Under the pieces are notes generated by a model. It worked only from the letters and a program-made list of their open reading frames with translations, was not told the DNA's origin and made no database searches. From contig DHJV01000007.1 of the NCBI GenBank assembly GCA_002404515.1, positions 5,988-59,244 on the forward strand: 53,257 nucleotides of DNA, given 5' to 3'. Of this stretch, positions 26,847 to 34,456 are shown piece by piece (position 1 is the first letter of the stretch; each line of letters starts with the position of its first letter). The stretch is from Lachnospiraceae bacterium UBA4711 (lineage in GTDB: Bacteria > Bacillota > Clostridia > Lachnospirales > Lachnospiraceae). The translations under genes were made by a program, and so were the position numbers.

Positions 26847-27305
26847 TTACAGCTTCTGGATTCCCTCGCGCAGTGCTGCGAGATACTGTGCGTGGAAATG
26901 CAGAATTGTTTTGTATTCTTTTTCTGTCATTTTAGGGAATGCTTCATTCTCAATCTCGACCATTGGGAAGATCGTACGGCGTACGAGCTGCAATCCCTGT
27001 TCAGTCAGGTAGATGTGCATGCTCCGTCCCTTCCCGGATGCGAGTGTCAGATATTCTTTCTTCTCTAATGACCGGATGGCTGAGTTGACGGTCTGCTTCG
27101 GGATGAAGGTTGTGCGGCAGATGTCACTTTGCTTACAGCCGTCTCCCAGCTCACAGATGGCGTACAGGGTGTCAAACTCGCTGTTTGAGAGACCAAGCCG
27201 CATCGCTGCGTCGTGGTAGATGATGTTGTATTCTTTATAGATATGGTTGAATGCAACCAGTTTTTCACTCATATATGGTTGTTCTTCTTCGTGCTTTTCT
27301 TTCAT
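26847..27305 (-). CDS. MarR-family transcriptional regulator
   Basis: A 152-residue winged-helix regulator with the MarR pattern: an N-terminal dimerisation helix, LSNSEFDTLYAICELGDGCKQSDICRTTFIPKQTVNSAIRSLEKKEYLTL (helix-turn-helix and wing, shown in full only to mark residues ~50-98) and a C-terminal dimerisation helix. The start is ATG 27305, with GAGAGGAG upstream; the longer frame to 27353 has no ribosome site. MarR proteins usually repress their own operon and release DNA on binding a drug-like ligand. Three operator-like boxes overlap its promoter. It is the first gene of a marR-MATE operon. Confidence 0.93.
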   Translation of the reverse strand: MKEKHEEEQPYMSEKLVAFNHIYKEYNIIYHDAAMRLGLSNSEFDTLYAICELGDGCKQSDICRTTFIPKQTVNSAIRSLEKKEYLTLASGKGRSMHIYLTEQGLQLVRRTIFPMVEIENEAFPKMTEKEYKTILHFHAQYLAALREGIQKL

Positions 27306-27334
27306 AGAGGCTCCTCTCACAATTCGACAAAATG

Positions 27335-27394
27335 TGTCTGATTTCGTACTCATTTAAGTCCGAAAACGTACTTAGTATAGTCTGATTTCGTACT
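27335..27394 (-). promoter_or_regulatory. Triple operator array overlapping the marR promoter
   Basis: Three 14-nt boxes read TCTGATTTCGTACT (27337-27350), TCCGAAAACGTACT (27359-27372) and TCTGATTTCGTACT (27381-27394). The start-to-start distance is exactly 22 bp each time. Each box is the core of an imperfect palindrome of the form AGTCYG-N4-CGTACT. The third lies in the spacer of the marR promoter, the second just downstream of the -10, and the first near the start of the leader. This fits cooperative autorepression. Confidence 0.75.
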
Positions 27395-27402
27395 TGTGTC
27401 AA
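27374..27402 (-). promoter_or_regulatory. marR-MATE promoter (minus strand)
   Basis: Read on the - strand: TTGACA (27402-27397), 17 nt, TATACT (27379-27374). Both hexamers are near consensus. One operator box fills the spacer. Confidence 0.82.
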
Positions 27403-27458
27403 GAGAAAAATGCGTGTAAATTATTTGTAATTATTCAGCGAAAACGCGGCAAGATACA

Positions 27459-27487
27459 TTGCTATTTTACAGGGATTGAAGTATACT
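27459..27487 (+). promoter_or_regulatory. tcdA promoter
   Basis: TTGCTA (27459-27464) and TATACT (27482-27487) are 17 nt apart and lie 75 nt before the tcdA start. Confidence 0.55.
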
Positions 27488-27562
27488 TAGGGGCGGAAAT
27501 AAAATGAAACATATAAATGGAAATGAAACTATATACAAGAAAAACAGGACAGGAGTAATAAA

Positions 27563-28348
27563 ATGCTGACACAATTTTCGAGAACTGAGCTGCTGCTTGG
27601 AAAAGAAGCGATGGACAAATTGCAGAATTCCCGTGTTGCCGTATTTGGAATCGGCGGTGTAGGTGGCTATGTCTGTGAGGCACTGGCACGAAGCGGCGTT
27701 GGAGCTTTCGATCTGATCGATGATGACAAGGTGTGTCTGACAAATCTGAACCGTCAGATCATTGCAACATATAAGACAATTGGAAAATACAAAGCTGAAG
27801 TGATGAAGGAACGAATCTTGGAGATTAATCCGAAAGCAGATGTACGGGTGCACAAATGTTTCTTTCTGCCGGAAAATGCCGATGAATTTCCGTATGAAGA
27901 CTATGACTACATGGTTGACGCAGTCGATACGGTAACTGCGAAGATCTCTCTCGTGATGAAGGCCCAGGAGAAGCATATTCCAATCATCAGCAGTATGGGT
28001 GCCGGCAATAAAATAGATGGCAGCCAGTTCAAGGTGGCAGATATCTATAAGACAAAAGTCTGTCCGCTCGCGAAGGTCATGCGGCGTGAATTAAAGAAAC
28101 GCGGTGTGAAGAAATTAAAGGTTGTCTACTCGGAGGAACAGTCGATCCGTCCAATCGAGGATATGTCGATCAGCTGCCGGACGCACTGCGTATGTCCGCC
28201 GGGCGCAAAACACAAATGTACCGAGCGCAGAGATATTCCGGGCAGTGTCGCATTTGTTCCACCGGTGGCAGGACTGATCATTGCCGGTGAGGTTGTGAAG
28301 GATCTGGTGAAGGACATACCCCGCACAGCAGAAGAACCGACAACATAA
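27563..28348 (+). CDS. tcdA: tRNA threonylcarbamoyladenosine dehydratase (TcdA/CsdL, ThiF family)
   Basis: It uses ATP to cyclise t6A37 of ANN-decoding tRNAs to ct6A. The 261-residue E1-like protein has the nucleotide-binding FGIGGVGGYVCEALARSGVG, then the Asp-x-Asp and NLNRQ of ThiF/MoeB proteins, the DAVDTVTAK segment and SSMGAGNK. The C-terminal part is rich in Cys (SCRTHCVCPPGAKHKC), as is common in Firmicute members. It is divergent from marR-MATE. An MccB- or ThiF-type role is less likely because no partner gene is nearby. Confidence 0.9.
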   Translation: MLTQFSRTELLLGKEAMDKLQNSRVAVFGIGGVGGYVCEALARSGVGAFDLIDDDKVCLTNLNRQIIATYKTIGKYKAEVMKERILEINPKADVRVHKCFFLPENADEFPYEDYDYMVDAVDTVTAKISLVMKAQEKHIPIISSMGAGNKIDGSQFKVADIYKTKVCPLAKVMRRELKKRGVKKLKVVYSEEQSIRPIEDMSISCRTHCVCPPGAKHKCTERRDIPGSVAFVPPVAGLIIAGEVVKDLVKDIPRTAEEPTT

Positions 28349-28422
28349 ATACGGACGCAGGCAAAATAAAATATAGTAACTCGTGTAATTGGTATGCATG
28401 TGATGAACAGGAGGCAGAAACC

Positions 28423-28950
28423 ATGACATTAGAGAAGCATGTGATTGATACAGTGAAAGAATGGCAGACGAAGATCGGCACGGATGACGCAGGTGTGCGC
28501 CTCTATTATCCGAAGGTGTCGATGTGTGGATATCTGAAGCTTCCGGTGGAGGAGGATTCAGGGAAGATCTGTCAGGAGGCAGAGGCATATTTTGAAGAAA
28601 ATGTACCGGAGCTTGGACACGTGACGGTGACTGAAAAAGCAGACCGATTTTGCGTGTTTGTCAGTCCGGAGGGCTGTGATTATATCAACCGTGAAATTCC
28701 GGTTTCCGAGTTCTTAGAGGGATTTCTGAAGGTGCTTAAGACACAGGATATGCAGCAGGTGCGGGCGTATTTTGAAGCATTTGCGAAAGCGCATGGCACG
28801 ACTGTCTGTGAGGAGGACGATGAGGAGGATCTCGGAACGGTGCTCTCTTTTGCGGATAAGGATGTGGAGCCTTATCTGTATTGTGTGACAGACGATCAGT
28901 TCGGAATCACGTATCACCGGTTTACGAAGGATGATTTCGATACGATTTAA
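28423..28950 (+). CDS. DUF3877-like conserved protein
   Basis: A 175-residue soluble acidic protein. The N-terminal pattern KHVIDTVKEWQTKIG followed by VRLYYP resembles DUF3877 proteins of Clostridia, which have no known function; the match is from memory and moderate. No signal peptide, membrane segment or catalytic motif is visible. An acidic CEEDDEEDLG stretch lies near residue 132. It follows tcdA by 74 nt. Confidence 0.6.
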   Translation: MTLEKHVIDTVKEWQTKIGTDDAGVRLYYPKVSMCGYLKLPVEEDSGKICQEAEAYFEENVPELGHVTVTEKADRFCVFVSPEGCDYINREIPVSEFLEGFLKVLKTQDMQQVRAYFEAFAKAHGTTVCEEDDEEDLGTVLSFADKDVEPYLYCVTDDQFGITYHRFTKDDFDTI

Positions 28951-28969
28951 GAAAGCCTTAAACAAAAAA

Positions 28970-28998
28970 TTAATGTACTTTAAGAAAAAAGATACAAT
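28970..28998 (+). promoter_or_regulatory. Possible nadA promoter
   Basis: TTAATG (28970-28975) and TACAAT (28993-28998) are separated by 17 nt, 42 nt before nadA. It may also serve the bceRS-like genes, which have no clear promoter of their own. Confidence 0.45.
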
Positions 28999-29039
28999 TT
29001 GGATACATCTATGAATTAAAATAGAAAAGGAGTTTTTCC

Positions 29040-29951
29040 ATGAACGAACAAATGAAAGCGAGAATCAAGGAGTTACAGAAAGAAAAAAATGTTGTGATCT
29101 TAGCACATTATTATGTGGATGGTGAGGTACAGGAGATCGCAGATTATGTTGGCGATTCATACTATCTGGCAAAGGTTGCAACGACAGTGGAGCAACAGAA
29201 TATTTTATTTTGTGGTGTCTCCTTCATGGGTGAGAGTGCAAAACTTCTGAATGCGGAAAAACATGTCTATATGGCGGATGATGGGGCGGATTGCCCGATG
29301 GCACATATGGCGGAGGTCGAGAAGATCGAGGAAGTGCGGAAGAAATATCCGGATGTGGCAGTTGTCTGCTATGTGAATTCAACAGCGGAATTAAAGGCAC
29401 ATTCCGATGTCTGTGTGACATCGTCCAATGCACTCAAAATCGTTAAGGCATTGCCGAACAAGGATATTTATTTTATTCCGGATTATAATCTGGCACATTT
29501 TATAGCAGAACAGGTACCGGAGAAGCATTTTATCTTCAACGACGGATTCTGCCATGTACATAAGAGTATTCACAGCGAGGATGTGAAGAAAGCGAAGGAG
29601 CTGCATCCGGACGCACTGGTGCTGGCACACCCGGAATGTACAAGCGACACGCTGGCACTGGCGGACTTCATCGGCAGTACGTCCCAGATCATTGATTACG
29701 CAACCGCATCGGACAGTAAGAAGTTCCTGATCTGTACGGAGATGGGGGTGTTCTATGAGCTGATGCAGAAAAACCCGGACAAGAAGTTCTTCTCTGTCGG
29801 ACACAGACAGTTCTGCCCGAACATGAAGAAGGTCAGTCTGGACAAGGTGCTTGAGAAGCTTGAAAATCTGAAAGATGAAGTGATCCTTCCAGAGGAACTG
29901 TGTGAGAAGGCGAAGAAGCCGCTCGACGAGATGCTTCGTCTGGCACAGTAG
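29040..29951 (+). CDS. nadA: Quinolinate synthase NadA
   Basis: It condenses iminoaspartate with dihydroxyacetone phosphate to give quinolinate, the entry to NAD. The 303-residue protein has the early AHYYVDGEVQEIADYVGDS motif and three conserved Cys for the [4Fe-4S] cluster, in VVCYVNSTAE, LAHPECTS and QFCPNMK. The last motif lies near the C-terminus as expected. nadB and nadC, usually adjacent, are not in the window. It has a GGAG ribosome site at the start. Confidence 0.95.
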   Translation: MNEQMKARIKELQKEKNVVILAHYYVDGEVQEIADYVGDSYYLAKVATTVEQQNILFCGVSFMGESAKLLNAEKHVYMADDGADCPMAHMAEVEKIEEVRKKYPDVAVVCYVNSTAELKAHSDVCVTSSNALKIVKALPNKDIYFIPDYNLAHFIAEQVPEKHFIFNDGFCHVHKSIHSEDVKKAKELHPDALVLAHPECTSDTLALADFIGSTSQIIDYATASDSKKFLICTEMGVFYELMQKNPDKKFFSVGHRQFCPNMKKVSLDKVLEKLENLKDEVILPEELCEKAKKPLDEMLRLAQ

Positions 29952-29986
29952 CAGATGCGCGAAAACCACCAGGCAAGGAGTATGAT

Positions 29987-30655
29987 ATGAAACGGATTTT
30001 AATTGTGGAAGATGATATGGCGTTGGCGCAGGAATTGCAGTATCTGCTGATTTCGAATCAGTATGATGCACAGTGCATCGAAGAGTTCACCGATGTAGCC
30101 GGACAGATTCTTGAGTCACAGGCAGATATGGTTTTGCTGGATATCAATCTTCCGGAGGCCGATGGACAGAGCGTGTTGCGGGAGCTGCGTAAGGCATCGG
30201 ATATTCCGGTCATTATGGTGACAAGCAAAAACACAGAAATGGACGAAGTGATCTCGATGAGCTTCGGCGCGGATGATTTTATTGCGAAGCCATACAATCC
30301 TTCCATTTTGCTGCTGCATATCGAGGCGGTATTCAAACGGCTTGGAAAGATGGACGCAGACAAGGGACTCACTTATAAGAACATGACATTTGATACGGGA
30401 CGAGGCGTTCTGACTGTCGGGGATAACAGCGTGGAGCTTACGAAGAATGAAGCCGGAATTTTATCCTATCTGCTGAAGCATCAGAATACAATCGTGACGC
30501 GGGACGAGCTGATCAGTTATCTGTGGGACTCGGAAGCATTTGTGGATGATAACACATTAACTGTTAATATGAACCGTGTCAGAAAGAAGCTTTCTGATCT
30601 CGGCGTGGAGGATGCGATTCGGACAAAACGAGGACAGGGGTACATTCTGGCATGA
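29987..30655 (+). CDS. OmpR-family response regulator, BceR/GraR-like
   Basis: A 222-residue regulator. The receiver domain has acidic residues EDD (9-10), phosphoacceptor Asp52 in VLLDINLP, Thr in MVTSKN and Lys in AKPYN. A winged-helix output domain follows (ELTKNEAGILSYLLKHQNTIVTRDEL through RTKRGQGYIL, residues ~145-222). Its partner kinase overlaps by 4 nt. BceR-type regulators switch on peptide-antibiotic resistance genes; the matching operator is found upstream of both the dlt-like operon and bceAB. The gap to nadA is only 35 nt, so it may be cotranscribed with it. Confidence 0.92.
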   Translation: MKRILIVEDDMALAQELQYLLISNQYDAQCIEEFTDVAGQILESQADMVLLDINLPEADGQSVLRELRKASDIPVIMVTSKNTEMDEVISMSFGADDFIAKPYNPSILLLHIEAVFKRLGKMDADKGLTYKNMTFDTGRGVLTVGDNSVELTKNEAGILSYLLKHQNTIVTRDELISYLWDSEAFVDDNTLTVNMNRVRKKLSDLGVEDAIRTKRGQGYILA

Positions 30656-31665
30656 CATTTCGAAGTTATCTAAAAGACAGAATCAGTTTTGTTGCAGCGA
30701 CAGCATGTATTATGATTGTATTGCGGCTGTTAGGATTTGCATGCAAAGCGCGGATGGATTTCATCTGGGTGATGGAGGCTCTCATTTTTGTGACGGCGTT
30801 GTGTGTGTGCCTGGCGGACTACCGGAAACGGAGTCGTTTCTACCGGGAGCTGCAGGCAATCTTAGAGGGATTGGATCAGAAATATCTGATTACGGAGATG
30901 ACAGTACAGCCGGATTTCGAGGAAGGAAAGATCTGGATGGATGTCCTGTACGACACCGGAAAATCCATGCGGGACAAGCTGAATGAAACCGAGGATTCGC
31001 TGCGTGATTTCAAGGAATATTTAGAGCTTTGGATACACGAGATCAAGATTCCGATCGCTGCATTAAACCTGATGAATTACAACGGCAATCAGGATCTGAA
31101 AAAGCAGAAGATGCAGCTGGCACGTATTAACAGCTTTGTTGAGCAGATTTTGTTCTATGCGAGGGCAGATGCGGCAGAAAAGGATTATCTGCTTACTGCG
31201 TGTGATCTGGATACTACGATCAATAAAGTGCTGCAACAGCAGAAGGATCTGCTGATTGGAAATAAAATACGAATTGAGAAAAATGATACAGCTCATTCGG
31301 TTGTCACGGATTCCAAGTGGCTCACATTTATGCTTGGGCAGATTGTAAATAACAGTATCAAATACCGGGATGCCGGGAAACAGCCCTGTATTTCTTTTAC
31401 TGTAGAAGAACTGGCAGATAAGACAATCCTGCGCATCCATGATAATGGAATCGGAATTCCTGAACAGGATATCAACCGGGTGTTTGATAAGACCTTTACC
31501 GGGGAGAACGGACGGCGGGGAAATGCTTCTACCGGAATGGGCTTGTATATATGTAAACAGCTTTGTAATAAGCTTGGACATGCGATTACGATCGCGTCCG
31601 TGCATGGGGAATATACCGAGGTGGAGATCGCCTTTGGCAAAGAGACTTTCTTGATGAAAGAGTAA
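30652..31665 (+). CDS. Intramembrane-sensing histidine kinase, BceS/GraS-like
   Basis: A 337-residue kinase with two close N-terminal helices (residues ~13-33 and ~40-60) and almost no extracellular loop. This is the mark of BceS-type kinases, which get their signal through the BceAB transporter and not from a sensor domain. The phosphoacceptor is His129 in ELWIHEIKIPIAAL. The ATP domain has N-box QIVNNSIKYRD, G1 DNGIGIPE, F-box FDKTFTG and G2 GMGLYICKQL. It starts in an ATGA overlap with the regulator. The transporter it would need is encoded 9 kb downstream. Confidence 0.93.
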   Translation: MTFRSYLKDRISFVAATACIMIVLRLLGFACKARMDFIWVMEALIFVTALCVCLADYRKRSRFYRELQAILEGLDQKYLITEMTVQPDFEEGKIWMDVLYDTGKSMRDKLNETEDSLRDFKEYLELWIHEIKIPIAALNLMNYNGNQDLKKQKMQLARINSFVEQILFYARADAAEKDYLLTACDLDTTINKVLQQQKDLLIGNKIRIEKNDTAHSVVTDSKWLTFMLGQIVNNSIKYRDAGKQPCISFTVEELADKTILRIHDNGIGIPEQDINRVFDKTFTGENGRRGNASTGMGLYICKQLCNKLGHAITIASVHGEYTEVEIAFGKETFLMKE

Positions 31666-31674
31666 TTTATAACC

Positions 31675-31714
31675 TTACAAAAATGTAAGAATGCTGTTAT
31701 AAACTACGATGGAT
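31675..31714 (+). promoter_or_regulatory. BceR-like operator and promoter of the dlt-like operon
   Basis: TTACAAAAATGTAA (31675-31688) is an inverted repeat TTAC-N6-GTAA whose left half can serve as the -35 (TTACAA). TATAAA (31698-31703) lies 17 nt on, and CGATGGAT (31707-31714) marks the likely start region. The same TTAC-N6-GTAA-GAA block and CGATGGAT occur at identical spacing before bceA (40598-40637). Confidence 0.75.
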
Positions 31715-31733
31715 AGAAAGCAAGGGAGAATGT

Positions 31734-31772
31734 ATGATACAGGCAGGACAGATGCCTGAGCTGCTAATATAG
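31734..31772 (+). other. Possible 12-codon leader ORF in the dlt-like 5' leader
   Basis: AAGGGAG lies 6 nt before ATG 31734, which opens a 12-codon frame (MIQAGQMPELLI) ending at TAG 31772. A perfect hairpin (CAGGCA 31740-31745 with TGCCTG 31753-31758) lies inside it. A second one (CACAGT 31781-31786 with ACTGTG 31792-31797) lies just before the MBOAT start. It may be a leader peptide. It is far shorter than DltX (about 45-50 residues) and shows no resemblance to it. Confidence 0.35.
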
Positions 31773-31812
31773 AAGAAAGGCACAGTCGAACACTGTGGCG
31801 AGGATTTGGAAC

Positions 31813-33336
31813 ATGGCATATCATGAATCCATGTATTTTTTAGTATTTTTACCGGTGGTTCTCATCGGGTATCAGCTTGCACCAAAGCGGGGGCGCTTTT
31901 GTGTGCTGCTCTTTTTTAGTTATTGTTTCTATTTTTTATTCAGCCACAGGTTAATAGTATATCTGGTTGGTGCAACCGCAATTACTTATTTGACCGGAAG
32001 ACTGGCAGCAACCGGAGAGAAAAAACGCAGAAAAGCAATTCTGATCGTTGGAGTCTGGCTGCTGCTTGGCATGCTGCTTGTGATGAAGTACAGTGGTTTT
32101 TTCACGGAGAATCTGAATGCCCTTTTGGGGACAATGCAGATTGGGTTCCGGCTTCCGGTACAACGGTTCCTGCTGCCACTTGGTATCTCGTTTTATACGC
32201 TTTCAGCGATTGGATACATGGCGGATGTGTACTGGAAGAAGATTGAACCGGAGAAAAACATGGCGAAGCTTGCGCTCTTTTTAAGCTTTTTCCCAATCAT
32301 TATGGAAGGACCAATCTGCATGTACAGTGATACTGCGGAGGCGCTCGCGGAGGGCGGGGATATCCGAAGTGAGAATCTCGTCCGGGGTTATATGCGGATT
32401 GGCTGGGGCTTGTTGAAGAAGGTCGTGATCGCTGACCGCCTGTATATTGTTGTGCAGACATTGTTTGATGGGTATGCATCCTATCACGGTGTGATGATCG
32501 TGGTTGCAGCTGTGTCGTATACGGTGCAGCTCTATATGGAGTTTTCCGGTTGTATGGATATTGTGATCGGAAGTGCGGAATGCTTTGGCGTGACATTGCC
32601 GGAGAATTTTGCACAGCCATTCGTATCGAAGAATGCATCTGAGTTTTGGCGCAGATGGCATATCTCCCTTGGCAGATGGTTCAAGACATATATCTTTTAT
32701 CCGGTTTCTATGTCGAAGCTCACCAGAAAATGGAACCGCTTCGCGAAGAAGCATACTGGCAAATATGTGAAATTAATGGTTGCTTCCGCAATCGCATTAT
32801 TCCCGGTGTGGGTGTGCAATGGACTCTGGCATGGTGCGAATTGGAGCTATCTTTTCTATGGCATGTATTATTTCGTTGTAATTATGATTGAGCTGATGCT
32901 AGAACCTGCAATGAAGAAGCTTTGCGCGGCATGGAAGATCGCAGAAGATGCGGCATGGTGGAATATTCTTCGGATCTTGAAGACGTGGGTGATCATTTTC
33001 ACGGGCGAGCTGTTTTTCCGGGCGGATACACTTGGCATCGGCATGCATATGTTTGCATCAATGTTTCATGATTTTGAAATACGGAAGTTGTGGGATGGTA
33101 CGTTGCTTACACTTGGACTTGGCAGAGTGGAGATCGGAATAATTGTTGTATCGCTGCTGATTGTCGGTGTAGTGAACCATTTTCGTGAGCAGCAGATCGA
33201 TGTGCGTGGTGTGATTTTACAGAAGCGATTGCCGGTGCGCTGGCTCGTGTATCTTGCGCTCATCTTTGTCGTACTTATATTCGGTGCGTATGGACCGGGA
33301 TATCAGGAGGTGGATCTGATCTATGCAGGCTTCTGA
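31813..33336 (+). CDS. MBOAT-family O-acyltransferase, DltB-like (copy 1)
   Basis: A 507-residue membrane-bound O-acyltransferase with about 11-12 helices. Core motifs are FLSFFPIIMEGPI, EFWRRWHISLGRW and the catalytic His in CNGLWHGANWSYLFYGMYYF. MBOAT proteins of this branch (DltB, AlgI, PatA) move an acyl or aminoacyl group from a cytosolic thioester to an extracellular acceptor with an SGNH partner. The start is ATG 31813 (AGGA upstream); MAYH at this start matches the second copy. It is the first gene of the operon, and its end overlaps the SGNH-1 gene by 14 nt. Confidence 0.9.
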   Translation: MAYHESMYFLVFLPVVLIGYQLAPKRGRFCVLLFFSYCFYFLFSHRLIVYLVGATAITYLTGRLAATGEKKRRKAILIVGVWLLLGMLLVMKYSGFFTENLNALLGTMQIGFRLPVQRFLLPLGISFYTLSAIGYMADVYWKKIEPEKNMAKLALFLSFFPIIMEGPICMYSDTAEALAEGGDIRSENLVRGYMRIGWGLLKKVVIADRLYIVVQTLFDGYASYHGVMIVVAAVSYTVQLYMEFSGCMDIVIGSAECFGVTLPENFAQPFVSKNASEFWRRWHISLGRWFKTYIFYPVSMSKLTRKWNRFAKKHTGKYVKLMVASAIALFPVWVCNGLWHGANWSYLFYGMYYFVVIMIELMLEPAMKKLCAAWKIAEDAAWWNILRILKTWVIIFTGELFFRADTLGIGMHMFASMFHDFEIRKLWDGTLLTLGLGRVEIGIIVVSLLIVGVVNHFREQQIDVRGVILQKRLPVRWLVYLALIFVVLIFGAYGPGYQEVDLIYAGF

Positions 33337-34351
33337 GAACAAAAAAATAGAAAAGAAAAAATCTGTTAATACGAAAATTGCGAATACGAAAACCGGCAGA
33401 CATAGAATCTGGCTCCGGGTAACTGCGTTTGCAGTTGTTGTCATTCTGCTTTTAATCGCAGCAGGAAAGCTGTGCGATCCAGTCCGGTTGGGCTTGCAGG
33501 ATTCGGTTTCCGAACGGGAGCGGTATCTGCTGCATCTGCTGTCTGAACCAGAGGAAATGGTGGATGTGGCAATCCTCGGTGACAGCGAAAGCTATACATT
33601 GTTATCGACGTATCAGCTGTGGAAGGATGCAGGCATTGCGTCATATATCGGCGGACAGTCCGGGCAATGGATCGGGGAAAGTTATTTTTCGCTGAAGAAG
33701 ACCTTAAAGCGGCAGTCCCTGAAGGTCGTGATCTTAGAAACCAATGAGTTTTTCTCCAGAGGAAATGCGAGTGTGATACGGGATGCAGCAAAATCTGCGC
33801 AGGAGCTTGCACGGCAGATGTTCCCAATTCTCAAATATCATCGTTTTTGGAAGATGGAACCAGCCGATCCGAAATTGCAGACGACGATCTTCAATGGCTT
33901 TGAACTGCGGGCAGCCGTGGCACCGTATGCTGGTGGCGATTATATGCATGCGACGGATGAGAAAACGCCGGTGACTTTTATCACGCGATATTATCTGGAG
34001 AAAATTAAGGGTTTGTGTGATGCACATGGGACAAAGCTTTTGCTTGTGACAGCACCTTCTCCGGTCAATCACACGATGCCGCGGCACAATGAGGTGCAGG
34101 CACTTGCGGAGCGTCTGGATGTTCCATACCTCGATCTGAATCTGAATACCGAGGAGCTTGGGATAGACTGGAATCTGGATACGCTCGATGGTGGCGATCA
34201 TTTAAACTATACCGGCTGCCAGAAGGCTACGGCATATCTGCAGCAGTATATGCAGACGCATTATGCATTACCGGATCGCAGGAAGGATGCCCGGTATGAG
34301 ACATGGAATGAGCGCGCGGCAGAGTTTGAAAAGCTTCTTCCGCAAACTTAA
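33323..34351 (+). CDS. Membrane-anchored SGNH acyltransferase partner, DltD/AlgX-like (copy 1)
   Basis: A 342-residue protein with a lysine-rich N-terminal tail, one helix (~31-50) and an extracellular SGNH domain. The nucleophile is Ser88 in AILGDSESY. The catalytic Asp/His region is DGGDHLNYTG (289-298). The segment VVILETNEFF is block III-like, and YMHATDEK is shared with copy 2. By analogy with DltD and AlgJ/AlgX it accepts the group from MBOAT-1 and passes it to the polymer outside the membrane. The start codon lies inside the MBOAT-1 gene, so expression is coupled. Confidence 0.83.
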   Translation: MQASENKKIEKKKSVNTKIANTKTGRHRIWLRVTAFAVVVILLLIAAGKLCDPVRLGLQDSVSERERYLLHLLSEPEEMVDVAILGDSESYTLLSTYQLWKDAGIASYIGGQSGQWIGESYFSLKKTLKRQSLKVVILETNEFFSRGNASVIRDAAKSAQELARQMFPILKYHRFWKMEPADPKLQTTIFNGFELRAAVAPYAGGDYMHATDEKTPVTFITRYYLEKIKGLCDAHGTKLLLVTAPSPVNHTMPRHNEVQALAERLDVPYLDLNLNTEELGIDWNLDTLDGGDHLNYTGCQKATAYLQQYMQTHYALPDRRKDARYETWNERAAEFEKLLPQT

Positions 34352-34456
34352 AAAAATCTTAAAGAATTGCTTGGTTTTATCTTAATATTTAAGTCGCTAT
34401 ACTATGTAACAGAACAAAGAAATGCGGCGGATGAAACCGCATGCATGGAGGATATT

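Noticed and set aside
34348..34403. A third BceR-like site plus internal promoter before the ligase gene
   Set aside because: TTAAAAAAATCTTAA only loosely resembles the operator, the TATACT is 50 nt away instead of 23, and the -35 is poor.
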